In this document: positions 20,925 through 31,946 of the stretch, in pieces
Layout: each line of letters begins with the position of its first letter
Position numbering within the stretch: the first letter of the stretch is position 1
Assembly (NCBI GenBank): GCA_030653175.1
Contig: JAURZV010000002.1
Coordinates: 1 to 64,000 of the forward strand
Length of the DNA: 64,000 bases
Direction: 5' to 3'
DNA from: Methylobacter sp.
Lineage (GTDB): Bacteria > Pseudomonadota > Gammaproteobacteria > Methylococcales > Methylomonadaceae
Translations under genes and position numbers: made by a program
Notes under the pieces: generated by a model
What the model saw: the letters and a program-made list of their open reading frames with translations, nothing else
What the model was told of the DNA's origin: nothing
Database searches by the model: none

Positions 20925-22430
20925 ATGAGTGGTTCGCAGACCTTCTATTGGCACGATTATGAAACATTCGGTACGGATCCTCAAAGAGATAAACCCGTTC
21001 AATTTGCCGGGATTCGTACTGATTTTGATTTCAATATCATAGACGATCCTTTAGTTGTTTACTGCAAGCCTGCGGGAGACTGTCTTCCTCATCCAGAAGC
21101 CTGTTTAATTACCGGGATTACACCGCAGCTTGCCGAGCAGAAAGGTGTTTGCGAAGCCGAGTTTATTCGTTTGATTCATGAGCAATTAGTCCAGTCCAAT
21201 ACCTGTACTCTCGGCTATAACAGTCTTCGTTTTGATGACGAGGTCACCCGCAACTGTCTGTATCGCAATTTTTATGATCCCTACGCAAGGGAATGGCAAA
21301 ACGGCAATTCTCGTTGGGATTTAATCGACGTGGTCAGGGCGGCCAGAGCCTTGCGTCCTGAGGGCATCGTTTGGCCTGTTAACGAAGGGGGCGGTCCCAG
21401 TTTCAGGCTGGATCAGCTCACCCGTGCCAACAACATAGTCCATGAAGCGGCGCATGATGCGCTTTCGGATGTCTATGCCACCTTGGCAATTACCAAGCTG
21501 GTCAAACAGGCTCAGCCCAGACTCTATCAGTTTCTGTTACAGCACCGGGTTAAAGCCGAAGCGCTTAATTTACTTCAGTTAGGCGGTTTCAAACCTGTGG
21601 TTCATGTTTCAGGTAAATACCCCTCAGTTAAAAATTGCTTAGCCGTAGTGCTGCCAGTTTGCAAGCATCCTACCAATACCAATGGCGTAATTGTCTACGA
21701 TCTATCCATTGATCCTGAACCGATGCTTAGCCTAACGGTGGAAGAAATTCAGCAAAGAATCTTTACGGCAACTGCGGACTTGCCGGAAGGCGTGGCAAGA
21801 GTTCCGTTAAAAACCGTGCATATTAACAAATGTCCTGTTTTGGCGCCCGTGTCTGTTATCAGGTCGGAGGATGCGCAGCGTCTGGAAATCAATCTGGCGC
21901 TATGTCGTGCCAATATCGACAAAATTAAAGCCGCTACCGGTTTGTCTGAAAAGTTGGCGGCGGTTTTTAGCGGTCAAACTTATATCGAACAAGATTCTGA
22001 TCCTGATCTGGAAATATACAGTGGCGGTTTTTTTTCTGAAAACGATAAAAAACAAATGATCAAAATCAGGGGAATGCCGCCCGAACAATTAGCAAAGTCT
22101 GTATTCAAATTTACTGATAGTCGGTTGCCGGAAATGTTGTTTAGATACCGCGCCAGAAATTATCCTGAAACGCTGGATACTGATGATCTACGAAGATGGA
22201 ATGAGTTTTGTGTTAATCGGTTAACAGGGCGTCAGACGGGAGCCGGTATTGTGCTTGATGATTATTTCAGTCGATTGGAAGAATTGCGTCGTGACGAAAA
22301 TATAAATACCAAGATTATTAATGCCTTGGAAATTTATGCGCTTGATAAAATGCAGCGCTTGGGGCTCGATAAGTCAGTCATCCGGGCTAAAGAGATAAAT
22401 AGGTTGCTAAATACTGAAAATGCCCTATAA
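20925..22430 (+). CDS. sbcB: Exodeoxyribonuclease I
   Basis: TFYWHDYETFGTDPQRDKPVQFAGIRTD; HDALSDVYATLAIT. Confidence 0.95.
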   Translation: MSGSQTFYWHDYETFGTDPQRDKPVQFAGIRTDFDFNIIDDPLVVYCKPAGDCLPHPEACLITGITPQLAEQKGVCEAEFIRLIHEQLVQSNTCTLGYNSLRFDDEVTRNCLYRNFYDPYAREWQNGNSRWDLIDVVRAARALRPEGIVWPVNEGGGPSFRLDQLTRANNIVHEAAHDALSDVYATLAITKLVKQAQPRLYQFLLQHRVKAEALNLLQLGGFKPVVHVSGKYPSVKNCLAVVLPVCKHPTNTNGVIVYDLSIDPEPMLSLTVEEIQQRIFTATADLPEGVARVPLKTVHINKCPVLAPVSVIRSEDAQRLEINLALCRANIDKIKAATGLSEKLAAVFSGQTYIEQDSDPDLEIYSGGFFSENDKKQMIKIRGMPPEQLAKSVFKFTDSRLPEMLFRYRARNYPETLDTDDLRRWNEFCVNRLTGRQTGAGIVLDDYFSRLEELRRDENINTKIINALEIYALDKMQRLGLDKSVIRAKEINRLLNTENAL

Positions 22431-22443
22431 TACATAAATCAAT

Positions 22444-22520
<77 letters not shown>

Positions 22521-22527
22521 TATAGAA

Positions 22528-22541
22528 CTGCATGGATGCAG
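22528..22541. repeat. CATGGATG-core hairpin repeat (ctgCATGGATGcag)
   Basis: Perfect short hairpin inside a longer repeat shared (inverted) with 63110-63155 and 7575-7620. Confidence 0.7.
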
Positions 22542-22575
22542 GAGTTAGAGCGCCGCAGGGAGCGGTTGCCGAGAG

Positions 22576-22597
22576 CCCCATTTTGGGGTTTTTTGTT
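22576..22597 (+). terminator. Rho-independent terminator downstream of tRNA-fMet
   Basis: ccccattttggggttttttg. Confidence 0.75.
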
Positions 22598-22643
22598 TTC
22601 TGGGCTTTGGTGATTTGGAAGCTCGCAGTTGATTGTTAATGGA

Positions 22644-22668
22644 AGAGCCTTCGGCTCTTTTTTTTTGT
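22644..22668 (+). terminator. Rho-independent terminator/attenuator in the rimP leader
   Basis: agagccttcggctcttttttttt about 25 nt before the rimP ATG. Confidence 0.7.
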
Positions 22669-22689
22669 GCGAAAGTAAGTGAGGAAAAA

Positions 22690-23175
22690 ATGAAACAGGC
22701 TCCTGAGCACTTGGTTAATCTAATTGAGCCAATTGTTGAAGGTTTAGGTTATGAATGCGTAGGCATTGAATATAATCCTCATCCTAAACATGGCCTGTTA
22801 AGAATCTATATTGATAGTGATAACGGGATTTTGGTTGAAGACTGCACTAAAGTCAGTCATCAAATCAGTGGCGTCATGGACGTAGAGGACCCTATTTTAG
22901 ATAACTATCATTTGGAGATTTCTTCGCCGGGCGAAGACAGGCCTTTTTTTAAAGTGAGCCAGTTCGAACGGTATATTGGCAGTACGGTGTTGGTTCATTT
23001 ATTTAAAGCCATAGATGGACGTAGAAAAATTACAGGCCTGATTGAGAAAGTTGAAGGCGATATTATTACGCTGAAGGATGGCGAACAGGTTTTTGAGGTA
23101 CCATTTGTCGCGATGAGCAAAGCGCGTTTGGTTCCTGAGTATTTAATTGAAAAAGGAGGACGCAGTGGCAAATAA
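22690..23175 (+). CDS. rimP: Ribosome maturation factor RimP
   Basis: [46 protein letters not shown] gaggaa. Confidence 0.95.
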   Translation: MKQAPEHLVNLIEPIVEGLGYECVGIEYNPHPKHGLLRIYIDSDNGILVEDCTKVSHQISGVMDVEDPILDNYHLEISSPGEDRPFFKVSQFERYIGSTVLVHLFKAIDGRRKITGLIEKVEGDIITLKDGEQVFEVPFVAMSKARLVPEYLIEKGGRSGK

Positions 23176-24682
23176 AGAAATTTTGTTGGTGGTGGATGTT
23201 TTTTCTAATGAAAAGGATATTGAAAAAGAGGTCGTTTTCCAGGCCATAGAATCAGCATTAGAAGCGGCTACAATCAAGCGTCACGCGAATCAAATTAAAG
23301 CTCGTGTCAGCATTAACAGAAAAACCGGCGACTATGTTACTTATAGAGTATGGGAAGTGGTTGATGCCAACAGTCAAATCGACGGCGATGTGGAGTTTCC
23401 GGAAACGCAAGTGCTGCTGGAAGTTGCAAGGCTTGATAATCCGGATGTGCAGGTCGGTGATTTGGTGGAAGAGGAAATTGAATCTGTCGATTTCGGGCGT
23501 ATTGCCGCTCAGACTGCCAAGCAGGTTATTATTCATAAAGTCAGGGAAGCCGAGCGCAAGAAAATTGTTGACGCCTATCAGAGTCGCGTGGGCGAGCTGA
23601 TTACCGGCATCGTAAAGCGTATTGAAAAGGGTAGTGTCTATCTGGATTTGGGTGGGCATGTAGAGGCTTATATTGCCAAAGAAGACATGATTCCTCGTGA
23701 AGCCATTCGCATTGGCGATAGAATCAGGGGTTATTTGAAGGATGTGCGTTCAGAGCCTCGCGGTCCTCAATTGTTTGTCAGCCGAACCGCACCGGAATTG
23801 CTGATTTCATTGTTTCGCCTTGAAGTGCCTGAAGTGGGCGAAGGCTTGATCGAAGTGATGGGTGCGGCGCGTGATCCCGGATCCAGAGCCAAGATTGCCG
23901 TTAAAGGCAATGATCCCAGATTGGATCCAGTCGGCGCTTGCGTTGGCATGAGAGGATCGAGAGTGCAGTCGGTTTCAAATGAACTGGCCGGAGAGCGCGT
24001 TGATATTATTCTTTGGAATTCAAGTGATGCCCAGTTCGTGATTAATGCGATGTCGCCGGCGGAAATCCAGTCCATCGTTGTCGATGAAGATAAACACAGT
24101 ATGGATCTGGCGGTAAGTTCGGACAATTTGTCTCAGGCTATAGGCCGTGGCGGACAAAATGTACGTCTTGCAACGCAATTAACAGGTTGGGAACTGAATG
24201 TTATTGATGCTTCTAAAGCAGAACAAAACAGTGAAGCCGAGGCTGACAAGATAAAGCAGCTGTTTGTTGAACAATTGGACGTCGATGAAGACATTGCATT
24301 GATTCTGGTTGAAGAGGGTTTTAATACGGTTGAAGAAATCGCCTATGTTCCGGTCAGTGAAATGCTGGAAATTGAAGGCTTTGACGAAGATCTTGTTACT
24401 GCACTCAGAAGCCGCGCTAAAGATGCCTTGCTGATCAGCGCAATTGCCGCTGAAGAAAAAATAGAAACAGCCGAACCTGCACAGGATTTGCTGGAAATGG
24501 AAGGCATGGATAGGGATTTGGCTTATGATATGGCAAGCCAAGGTATAATTACGATGGATGATTTGGCAGAACAAGCGGTAGATGATTTGTTGAATTTTTC
24601 AGGAATGAACGAAGATCGGGCGGCAAAATTGATTATGAAGGCGCGTGAGCCTTGGTTTGCTGAGGAACAGGCGAGTAGGTAA
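23165..24682 (+). CDS. nusA: Transcription termination/antitermination factor NusA
   Basis: GTG start after aaaggagga; [37 protein letters not shown] domains [13 protein letters not shown]-terminal acidic repeats. Confidence 0.97.
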   Translation: MANKEILLVVDVFSNEKDIEKEVVFQAIESALEAATIKRHANQIKARVSINRKTGDYVTYRVWEVVDANSQIDGDVEFPETQVLLEVARLDNPDVQVGDLVEEEIESVDFGRIAAQTAKQVIIHKVREAERKKIVDAYQSRVGELITGIVKRIEKGSVYLDLGGHVEAYIAKEDMIPREAIRIGDRIRGYLKDVRSEPRGPQLFVSRTAPELLISLFRLEVPEVGEGLIEVMGAARDPGSRAKIAVKGNDPRLDPVGACVGMRGSRVQSVSNELAGERVDIILWNSSDAQFVINAMSPAEIQSIVVDEDKHSMDLAVSSDNLSQAIGRGGQNVRLATQLTGWELNVIDASKAEQNSEAEADKIKQLFVEQLDVDEDIALILVEEGFNTVEEIAYVPVSEMLEIEGFDEDLVTALRSRAKDALLISAIAAEEKIETAEPAQDLLEMEGMDRDLAYDMASQGIITMDDLAEQAVDDLLNFSGMNEDRAAKLIMKAREPWFAEEQASR

Positions 24683-24692
24683 GGGGTATGAA

Positions 24693-27329
24693 ATGAGTAA
24701 TAAAACGGTACGGCAATTAGCAGAGGTAGTAAAAATACCTCTGGAACGATTATTAGAGCAGCTGAAAGAAGCAGGATTATCTGCGAGTGCCCCTGATGAT
24801 GTTATTAATGAAGACGAAAAAATGCAGCTGCTTGCGCATTTGCGCAAACGCCATGGTAAGGATGAAGGCGCGGCCGAAGGCTCACTGAAACGGGTGACTT
24901 TAAAGCGCAGAACTGTGAGCGAGCTTAAGCAGGCGAGCGTACCAGGCAGTACTACCAAAACGATCAGTGTTGAAGTTCGCAAACAGAAAACCTATATAAA
25001 ACGTAGTGAAGTGGCGGATTCTGACGAACAAAAAAATTTGGAATTGGCCAAGCATGCTCTTGAAGAGCAGGTTGCGAAGCAAGCCGAAAATCTTCCTTCA
25101 GTTGAAGAGCCGGTAAAGGCAAAAGAAGTCGTTTTGGAACAAAAGAAAGAAGAAGTTGTAGTTGAGCCGGAAGTTAAAACTGCTGTAGAACAAGCTAAGG
25201 CCGAAGTCACTATCGAGCCTGAAGTGCCATCTCCCGCAGTTAAAGAAAAGATTGAAGCCTTACCGGTTAAGGAAGAAAAGAAAATCGACCATGAAAAATC
25301 GGTTAAAGTCAAAGAATCGACAGAAGCCAGAAAAAAACAGCAGGAAAAAGATCTTCGACTGGAAGAGTCCATCAAAAGAAATGCTGACAAAGTAAGACAG
25401 CAAGCAACAGCCAAGCAAGAAATTTTGCATAGAAAAAAACAGGAAGAAGGATCGCGCGCTGGAGCGGGCGGTAGAGACAGCAAAAAAGCCAAGAAAAAAG
25501 GCAAGAAGACTGAACGCGTCAGTGTAAAGGCTGAAGGCAAGCATCAATTTGAAATGCCGGTTGAACCTATTGTAAAAGAGGTCGCCATACCGGAAATGAT
25601 TATTGTGTCCGACCTTGCGCAAAAGATGAGTGTTAAAGCTGCCATGGTGATTAAACATCTGATGAAGCTCGGCATTATGGCGACTATAAATCAAAGCATA
25701 GACCAGGAAACAGCGGCAATTTTGGTTGAAGAAATGGGTCACAAAGCGATTATGCAGAGTGATGACGATCTTGAGCAGGAAATGCTGGCTGAGGCGCAAG
25801 AAGAAGATAATCGCGTCGAATTGCCGCGAGCGCCGATTGTTACCATCATGGGTCATGTCGATCACGGTAAAACCTCGCTGCTGGATTATATTCGTAAAAC
25901 CCGTGTTGCCGCCGGTGAAGCGGGCGGTATTACCCAACATATTGGCGCTTATCAGGTAAAAACGGATCACGGATCGGTAACCTTTTTAGATACCCCGGGT
26001 CACGCGGCATTTACCGCCATGCGTGCCAGAGGCGCGGACGTTACCGACGTGGTAATTGTCGTTGTTGCCGCAGATGACGGCGTGATGCCGCAAACCAAGG
26101 AAGCTGTCGAGCATGCTCGGGCGGCCAATGTACCGATTATTGTGGCGATAAACAAGATCGATAAGCCCGATGCTAATCCTGACAAAGTGATGCAGGAGCT
26201 GTCTACCATCAACGTGCTTGCGGAAGAGTGGGGCGGCGATGTGCAATTCCTCAAGATCTCGGCAAAAACCGGTGAAGGTATCGATGAATTAATCGAAGCT
26301 TTGATTGTACAAACTGAAATTCTTGAATTGAAAGCGCCTGTTGAAGGTGCGGCATCAGGTATTGTTATTGAATCAAGACTCGATAAAGGTCGTGGTGTTG
26401 TAGCAACGGTGCTGATTCAAAAAGGTACTCTGGAAAGCGGTCAAATGGTGTTGTGCGGCCATGAATACGGTCGTGTTCGAGCCATGTTTAACGAGAACGG
26501 CGTAGCCATTAAAGAAGCCGGGCCTTGTGCGCCGGTTGAGATTTTAGGGCTTTCGGGTACACCGAATGCCGGTGATGAATTTCTGGTGGTACAAAACGAA
26601 CGTATCGCCAAAGATTTGGCCAAGCATCGTGAAGACCGCAAAAAATTGTCCCGGCATGCCGTGCAACACGCCTCCAAGCTGGACGAAGTATTTTCCAGAA
26701 TGGCTACCGGTGAAATCGCCAGCGTTAATCTGGTGCTTAAAACGGATGTTCAGGGTAGTTTGGAAGCGTTGCGCAGCTCCTTGGTCGGGTTATCGAATGA
26801 CGAAGTCGAAGTCAAAGTCGTTTTCGGTGGCGTCGGCGGTATTAATGAAGGCGATGCGAATCTGGCATTGGCTTCCGGTGCGATTCTGATGGGCTTTAAT
26901 GTCCGGGCTGATGCGGCTGCACGAAGACTGATTGAAGAAAAAGGCATTGACCTGCATTACTACAGCATCATTTATGAAGCGATTGATGAGGTTAAAAAAG
27001 CCATCAGCGGCATGTTGGCGCCTGAAATTAGAGAGCAGATTGTCGGTCTTGCCGAAGTGCGCGATGTATTTAAATCGCCGAAATTCGGTGCGATTGCAGG
27101 CTGTATGGTCGTTGACGGTTATGTGAAGAGAAATCTGCCTATACGGGTTCTACGTAATAACGTGGTGATTTATGAAGGGCAGTTGGAATCTTTACGTCGT
27201 TTCAAAGACGATGCGGCCGAGGTCAAGATGGGTATGGAGTGCGGTATCGGCGTGAAAAATTACAACGATGTACAGCCCGGCGATCAGATCGAAGTGTTTG
27301 AGCGCATTGAAGTTAAACGGGAACTGTAA
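24693..27329 (+). CDS. infB: Translation initiation factor IF-2
   Basis: IF2_[29 protein letters not shown]; GTPase [16 protein letters not shown]. Confidence 0.98.
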   Translation: MSNKTVRQLAEVVKIPLERLLEQLKEAGLSASAPDDVINEDEKMQLLAHLRKRHGKDEGAAEGSLKRVTLKRRTVSELKQASVPGSTTKTISVEVRKQKTYIKRSEVADSDEQKNLELAKHALEEQVAKQAENLPSVEEPVKAKEVVLEQKKEEVVVEPEVKTAVEQAKAEVTIEPEVPSPAVKEKIEALPVKEEKKIDHEKSVKVKESTEARKKQQEKDLRLEESIKRNADKVRQQATAKQEILHRKKQEEGSRAGAGGRDSKKAKKKGKKTERVSVKAEGKHQFEMPVEPIVKEVAIPEMIIVSDLAQKMSVKAAMVIKHLMKLGIMATINQSIDQETAAILVEEMGHKAIMQSDDDLEQEMLAEAQEEDNRVELPRAPIVTIMGHVDHGKTSLLDYIRKTRVAAGEAGGITQHIGAYQVKTDHGSVTFLDTPGHAAFTAMRARGADVTDVVIVVVAADDGVMPQTKEAVEHARAANVPIIVAINKIDKPDANPDKVMQELSTINVLAEEWGGDVQFLKISAKTGEGIDELIEALIVQTEILELKAPVEGAASGIVIESRLDKGRGVVATVLIQKGTLESGQMVLCGHEYGRVRAMFNENGVAIKEAGPCAPVEILGLSGTPNAGDEFLVVQNERIAKDLAKHREDRKKLSRHAVQHASKLDEVFSRMATGEIASVNLVLKTDVQGSLEALRSSLVGLSNDEVEVKVVFGGVGGINEGDANLALASGAILMGFNVRADAAARRLIEEKGIDLHYYSIIYEAIDEVKKAISGMLAPEIREQIVGLAEVRDVFKSPKFGAIAGCMVVDGYVKRNLPIRVLRNNVVIYEGQLESLRRFKDDAAEVKMGMECGIGVKNYNDVQPGDQIEVFERIEVKREL

Positions 27330-27334
27330 AATTT

Positions 27335-27703
27335 ATGGCAAGAGAATTCGGTCGTAATGCCCGCGTTTCATCGCAGATGCAAAAAGAGCTTTCTTTGGTT
27401 TTGCAACGGGATATTGATGACTCCAGGCTGGGCTTTATTACTATTAATGAAGTTGTAGTCACTAAAGACCTTGCCGTTGCCAAGGTGTACGTCACGGTAT
27501 TGAATGTTGACGAGGCGGGCAAAAAAGCCAATGTTAAATTGCTTAACGAGTTGGCGCCTGTTATTCGTCATCAATTGGCCAAAAGAATGCGCTTAAGGCA
27601 CATTTCTGACTTGCGTTTTTATTACGATGATTCGTTTGATACCGGCATGCGGGTGTCAGAACTGTTAAGCGGTTTGGATAAGCGCGACGAAGACGAAGGT
27701 TAG
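27335..27703 (+). CDS. rbfA: Ribosome-binding factor A
   Basis: MAREFGRNARVSSQMQKELSLVLQRDI; operon position. Confidence 0.95.
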   Translation: MAREFGRNARVSSQMQKELSLVLQRDIDDSRLGFITINEVVVTKDLAVAKVYVTVLNVDEAGKKANVKLLNELAPVIRHQLAKRMRLRHISDLRFYYDDSFDTGMRVSELLSGLDKRDEDEG

Positions 27704-27708
27704 TTCAG

Positions 27709-28689
27709 ATGAGTAAACGCAAGTCCGGGTGCAATATTCACGGCATATTGCTGTTAGATAAGCGCCTGGGCGTGTCTTCAAACAAAGCCTTGCAGGAAGT
27801 CAGGCGCTTGTTTAATGCCAATAAAGCGGGGCATACCGGCAGTCTTGATCCTCTGGCTACCGGTTTATTGCCGCTTTGTTTCGGCGAAGCGACCAAAGTG
27901 TCGGCGTTGATGCTCGATGACAATAAACGTTATCAAGTTGTTATTCAACTCGGGGTCATGACCGATACCGGAGATCGGGAAGGCACGGTTATAGAGACCA
28001 AGCCGGTGCCGGAGCTATCCATCGACGACATACATGCCTGTCTGGAAAAATTTACCGGCGAAATCGATCAAGTTCCCCCCATGTATTCGGCTTTAAAGCA
28101 TAACGGTAAAAAGCTGTATGAACTGGCGCGGGAAGGCAAGACGGTTGAGCGTAAAGCCAGACATATCACCATATTTGAACTGAAGTTGCTGACTGATTCC
28201 CAAGCTCTAGCTGAGGAACCGGATCAGTTGACGCTGGACGTATTTTGTTCAAAAGGCACTTATATCCGCTCGCTTGCGGAAGACATCGGGCACACTTTGG
28301 GCTGCGGCGGAACGGTAAAGGAATTACGCCGGCTGGAAGCGGGTCAATTCAACATTGAAAATGCCAGAACCATCGAACAGTTGACGGAAATGGATCAGCA
28401 AAGCTTGTTTCAATGCCTGATTAATGTCGATAAACCGCTGGAAGCTCTGCCCGCAGTGCAGTTGTCCGATGAACAGACAATTTGCATAAAGTACGGACAG
28501 TCGCTCGACTTTTTGCCCCCATTCGACAAGCTCAGGACAGGCTTCGACGAACTTGGCGCGAACGGAACGGGCGCAAGCTTGGAAAGTAAGCAAGGTACAG
28601 TGCGTATGTACAATGATGCGGTCTTTTTAGGCTTGGGGGAAATGCTAAGGGATGGTAAACTAGCACCGAAAAAGTTGTTTAATATGTAG
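27709..28689 (+). CDS. truB: tRNA pseudouridine55 synthase TruB, with an in-frame repeat insertion near the C-terminus
   Basis: GHTGSLDPLATGLLPLC catalytic motif; C-terminal FDKLRTGFDELG encoded by a repeat at about 28518-28575. Confidence 0.96.
   Translation: MSKRKSGCNIHGILLLDKRLGVSSNKALQEVRRLFNANKAGHTGSLDPLATGLLPLCFGEATKVSALMLDDNKRYQVVIQLGVMTDTGDREGTVIETKPVPELSIDDIHACLEKFTGEIDQVPPMYSALKHNGKKLYELAREGKTVERKARHITIFELKLLTDSQALAEEPDQLTLDVFCSKGTYIRSLAEDIGHTLGCGGTVKELRRLEAGQFNIENARTIEQLTEMDQQSLFQCLINVDKPLEALPAVQLSDEQTICIKYGQSLDFLPPFDKLRTGFDELGANGTGASLESKQGTVRMYNDAVFLGLGEMLRDGKLAPKKLFNM
28518..28575. repeat. Interspersed repeat embedded in truB
   Basis: ccattcgacaagctcaggacaggcttcgacgaacttggcgcgaacggaac; other-frame readings in the ORF track are KFVEACPELVEWG and SSKPVLSLSNGG. 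Confidence 0.75.
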
Positions 28690-28740
28690 GGGCGAATTCA
28701 TTCGTCCAATGTTCGATAGGGCGAATGAATTCGCCCCTAC
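28686..28740. repeat. Perfect 19-bp inverted repeat downstream of truB
   Basis: gtaggggcgaattcattcg (28686-28704) / cgaatgaattcgcccctac (28722-28740). Confidence 0.9.
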
Positions 28741-28795
28741 AACAGAAAGAATACATCTGTTTCTACACCCTATCGCGGAAACAGTGTACTTAAAG

Positions 28796-28822
28796 AGTCG
28801 CCATGTTGGCGGCTTTATTTTT
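28796..28822 (+). terminator. Hairpin plus T-rich tract upstream of rpsO
   Basis: agtcgccatgttggcggctttatttttaa. Confidence 0.5.
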
Positions 28823-28849
28823 AATTTTTAATCTAAATAGGGATTACAA

Positions 28850-29119
28850 ATGCCATTTACAGCAGAACAAAAAAAAGCCGTTGTCGAAGCGTATCGCCAG
28901 TCAGAAACCGATACCGGTTCACCTGAAGTACAGGTTGCTTTATTGACAGCACACATCACTCATTTAACGCCGCACTTTGCCGAACACAAAAAAGACAATC
29001 ATTCGCGTCGTGGATTGTTGCGTATGGTTAATCAGCGTCGTAAGTTGCTGGATTATCTAAAAAATAAAGATGTAACCCGTTACCGTACTTTGATTGAACG
29101 TCTCGGTTTACGTAAGTAA
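28850..29119 (+). CDS. rpsO: 30S ribosomal protein S15
   Basis: [39 protein letters not shown]...[22 protein letters not shown]. Confidence 0.98.
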   Translation: MPFTAEQKKAVVEAYRQSETDTGSPEVQVALLTAHITHLTPHFAEHKKDNHSRRGLLRMVNQRRKLLDYLKNKDVTRYRTLIERLGLRK

Positions 29120-29130
29120 CAGCACAAAGA

Positions 29131-29157
29131 AACGGCACAACCTCGGTGCCGTTTTTG
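29131..29157 (+). terminator. Rho-independent terminator after rpsO
   Basis: aacggcacaacctcggtgccgtttttgt. Confidence 0.8.
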
Positions 29158-29227
29158 TTGTAGGTCGGGTTAGTAATAGCGTAACCCGACATTCACTCCT
29201 TAACCAACCTCGCAAAGGAACCTTATA

Positions 29228-31306
29228 GTGAATCCTATCAGGAAAGAATTTCAGTACGGCGATCGACTCGTTAAATTAGAAACTGGTGAAATAGCACGTC
29301 AAGCAGACGGCGCTGTGATGATCGATGTAGATGGTACGACACTGTTGGTCACCGTCGTCGGTAAAAAACAGGCAAGTGGCGGCGACTTTTTTCCGTTGAC
29401 TGTTAACTATCAAGAAAAAGCTTATGCAGCCGGTAAAATACCGGGCGGCTTTTTTAAGAGAGAAGGTCGTCCCAGTGAAAAAGAGACTTTAACGTCTCGT
29501 CTGATTGACCGTCCTATTCGTCCTCTTTTCCCAGAGGGCTATACCAACGAAGTTCAGATCATTGCAACAGTCGTATCGCTAAATCCTGAAGTTGATCCCG
29601 AAATTCCTGCTTTACTGGGTGCCTCTGCTGCCTTGGCCGTTTCAGGTTTGCCTTTTAACGGCCCGGTAGGCGCTGCTACTGTTGGGTATAAAGACGGCGA
29701 ATATCTCTTAAATCCAACCGCTGCTGCATTAAAAGAATCAAAGCTGCAATTGGTGGTTGCAGGAACTGCACATGCCGTATTAATGGTTGAGTCTGAAGCT
29801 GACAATCTGTCGGAAGAAGTGATGTTGGGCGCGGTTTTATTCGGTCACCAGCAAATGCAGGTCGCCATTAACGCCATTAACGAATTTGCAGCCGCTGCCG
29901 GTGCAGGCGTTGTTGAGTGGGTAGCCCCCGAAGTTAATGCCGAACTTAAAAAACTGGTCACTGCGGAAGTTGAAGCAGGCATTAAAGCCGCTTATCAAGT
30001 CGCGGAGAAACTGGTTAGACAAGAACAACTGAAAGAAATTAGAAATGCCGTGGTTGAAAAACTGGTGGCAAATGGCGAGTATGCAGAAAGCGATATACGC
30101 GGCATTATCGAACATCTGGAATACAGCATCGTTCGTAACGCTATTCTTAACGAAGGCAAACGTATTGACGGACGCGAATTAGACAAAATCAGACCGATTA
30201 CCGTCAGAACCGGTGTATTGCCCAGAACCCATGGATCCGCATTATTTACCCGTGGTGAAACTCAAGCTTTAGTGGTTGCAACACTGGGAACACAACGCGA
30301 TGCCCAAATCATCGATGCGTTGGCCGGTGAGTACAAAGAACCGTTCATGCTGCATTACAACTTCCCTCCATACAGCGTTGGCGAAACCGGTTTTGTCGGC
30401 TCACCCAAACGTCGCGAGATCGGTCATGGTCGCTTGGCGAAACGTGGCGTTGCCGCCGTGTTACCCAACATGGAAGAATTTCCGTACACCATTCGCGTGG
30501 TCTCGGAAGTAACTGAATCCAACGGATCAAGCTCCATGGCTTCGGTCTGCGGCAGCAGCTTGGCGTTAATGGATGCCGGTGTGCCCATCAAATCACCGGT
30601 TGCCGGTATTGCGATGGGTCTGATTAAAGAAGGCGACAGCTTCGCCGTATTGTCGGACATCATGGGTGATGAAGATCATCTGGGCGATATGGATTTTAAA
30701 GTCGCAGGTTCAGTGGACGGCATTACCGCACTGCAAATGGACATCAAAATAGATGGCATTACCGCAGAAATCATGAAGTCAGCTCTGGAACAAGCAAAAC
30801 ACGGTCGTTTGCATATTCTGGGTGAAATGAATAAGGCGTTGTCCACCACCCGCGAAGAAATGTCCGACTTCGCACCGCGCATCATTACCTTTAAAATCGA
30901 TCCTAGCAAAATCCGCGAAGTTATCGGAAAAGGCGGCGCAACCATACGCAGCATTACCGAGCAGACTGGCGCCAGCGTTGATTTGACCGACGACGGTATC
31001 GTAAAAGTGGCATCTGTTGATAAAGCCGCAGGTGAAGAAGCGCGTCGTATGATCGAGGAAATTACCGCAGAAGTTGAAGTCGGTAAAGTTTACGAAGGCA
31101 AAGTGGTCAGATTAATGGACTTCGGCGCTTTTGTTACCATACTTCCCGGCAAAGACGGCTTGGTTCATATCTCGCAAATTTCAGACGAACGCGTTGATAA
31201 AGTCAGCGACAGATTGAATGAAGGCGATATGGTCAAAGTCAAAGTACTTGAAATAGACCGTCAAGGCAGAGTCAGATTGAGTATGAAAGAAGTTGAAGTA
31301 GAATAA
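29228..31306 (+). CDS. pnp: Polyribonucleotide nucleotidyltransferase
   Basis: Two RNase PH domains, KH ([11 protein letters not shown]) and S1 ([16 protein letters not shown]). Confidence 0.98.
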   Translation: MNPIRKEFQYGDRLVKLETGEIARQADGAVMIDVDGTTLLVTVVGKKQASGGDFFPLTVNYQEKAYAAGKIPGGFFKREGRPSEKETLTSRLIDRPIRPLFPEGYTNEVQIIATVVSLNPEVDPEIPALLGASAALAVSGLPFNGPVGAATVGYKDGEYLLNPTAAALKESKLQLVVAGTAHAVLMVESEADNLSEEVMLGAVLFGHQQMQVAINAINEFAAAAGAGVVEWVAPEVNAELKKLVTAEVEAGIKAAYQVAEKLVRQEQLKEIRNAVVEKLVANGEYAESDIRGIIEHLEYSIVRNAILNEGKRIDGRELDKIRPITVRTGVLPRTHGSALFTRGETQALVVATLGTQRDAQIIDALAGEYKEPFMLHYNFPPYSVGETGFVGSPKRREIGHGRLAKRGVAAVLPNMEEFPYTIRVVSEVTESNGSSSMASVCGSSLALMDAGVPIKSPVAGIAMGLIKEGDSFAVLSDIMGDEDHLGDMDFKVAGSVDGITALQMDIKIDGITAEIMKSALEQAKHGRLHILGEMNKALSTTREEMSDFAPRIITFKIDPSKIREVIGKGGATIRSITEQTGASVDLTDDGIVKVASVDKAAGEEARRMIEEITAEVEVGKVYEGKVVRLMDFGAFVTILPGKDGLVHISQISDERVDKVSDRLNEGDMVKVKVLEIDRQGRVRLSMKEVEVE

Positions 31307-31352
31307 CCCATGCTTGTTTGCCGCTCTTAACAAAAGGGCAGCTTAAGGGTGT

Positions 31353-31392
31353 AAAAAAGGGATTGTGATGCTTCACAATCCCTTTTTTCGTT
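31353..31392 (+). terminator. Rho-independent terminator after pnp
   Basis: aaaaaagggattgtgatgcttcacaatcccttttttcg. Confidence 0.9.
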
Positions 31393-31500
31393 TAGTTCTG
31401 TAAAGCCCCGTAGGTCGAGTTAGCAGCGTAACCCGGCAATTTGCCGCTTCGAGGCATTAAATGATGCCAGTCAATCCACCATAACCAACTGTAAATAAAA

Positions 31501-31845
31501 ATGATCAGCGACAGTCAAAAAATACAAATAGCTAAAAATTTCGCCAAGCTGCACCAAACGCCATTTGCTGCGTGGACGCCTGATAAGGAATATCCGTCAG
31601 ATGATGATCGTTATTTGGCGGTTTATGACAACCTTATTATGGGCGTTTACGGTGATTGCTATGGGATTAACGCCGAGTATGATGAGGATAATAATTTAAT
31701 ACAAGAAGCTACCGAATTTGAAGTTGAGGTTGAAGAATTCGAATCAAAAGCTGGGCAGGCTGAAGTATTCTTTTTTGACATAACCAGCGAATTGACAGGG
31801 GTAAGTAAATTCATTGAAGAGCATGGTAGCCATGGTGATTGGTAG
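31501..31845 (+). CDS. Hypothetical acidic protein (114 aa)
   Basis: Intact ORF MISDSQKIQIAKNFAKLHQTPFAAWTPDKEYPSDDDRYLAVYDNLIMGVYG... Confidence 0.55.
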   Translation: MISDSQKIQIAKNFAKLHQTPFAAWTPDKEYPSDDDRYLAVYDNLIMGVYGDCYGINAEYDEDNNLIQEATEFEVEVEEFESKAGQAEVFFFDITSELTGVSKFIEEHGSHGDW

Positions 31846-31880
31846 CCTGTTTGCCGCCGATTTGCTGAACGGTTGATGCA

Positions 31881-31904
31881 TTCCCACGCAGCGCGTGGGA
31901 ACGA
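31881..31904. repeat. TTCCCACGC...GCGTGGGAACGAG palindromic repeat
   Basis: ttcccacgcagcgcgtgggaacgag; related copies at 56656-56683 and 61682-61755. Confidence 0.8.
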
Positions 31905-31946
31905 GAATAGGTGTAATCCAAATCAATAACCGTAATCTTAATTTTT

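Noticed and set aside
24992-25540. 182-aa antisense ORF in infB
   Set aside because: Serine/phenylalanine/leucine-rich reading opposite the Lys/Glu-rich IF-2 linker; codon-composition artefact.
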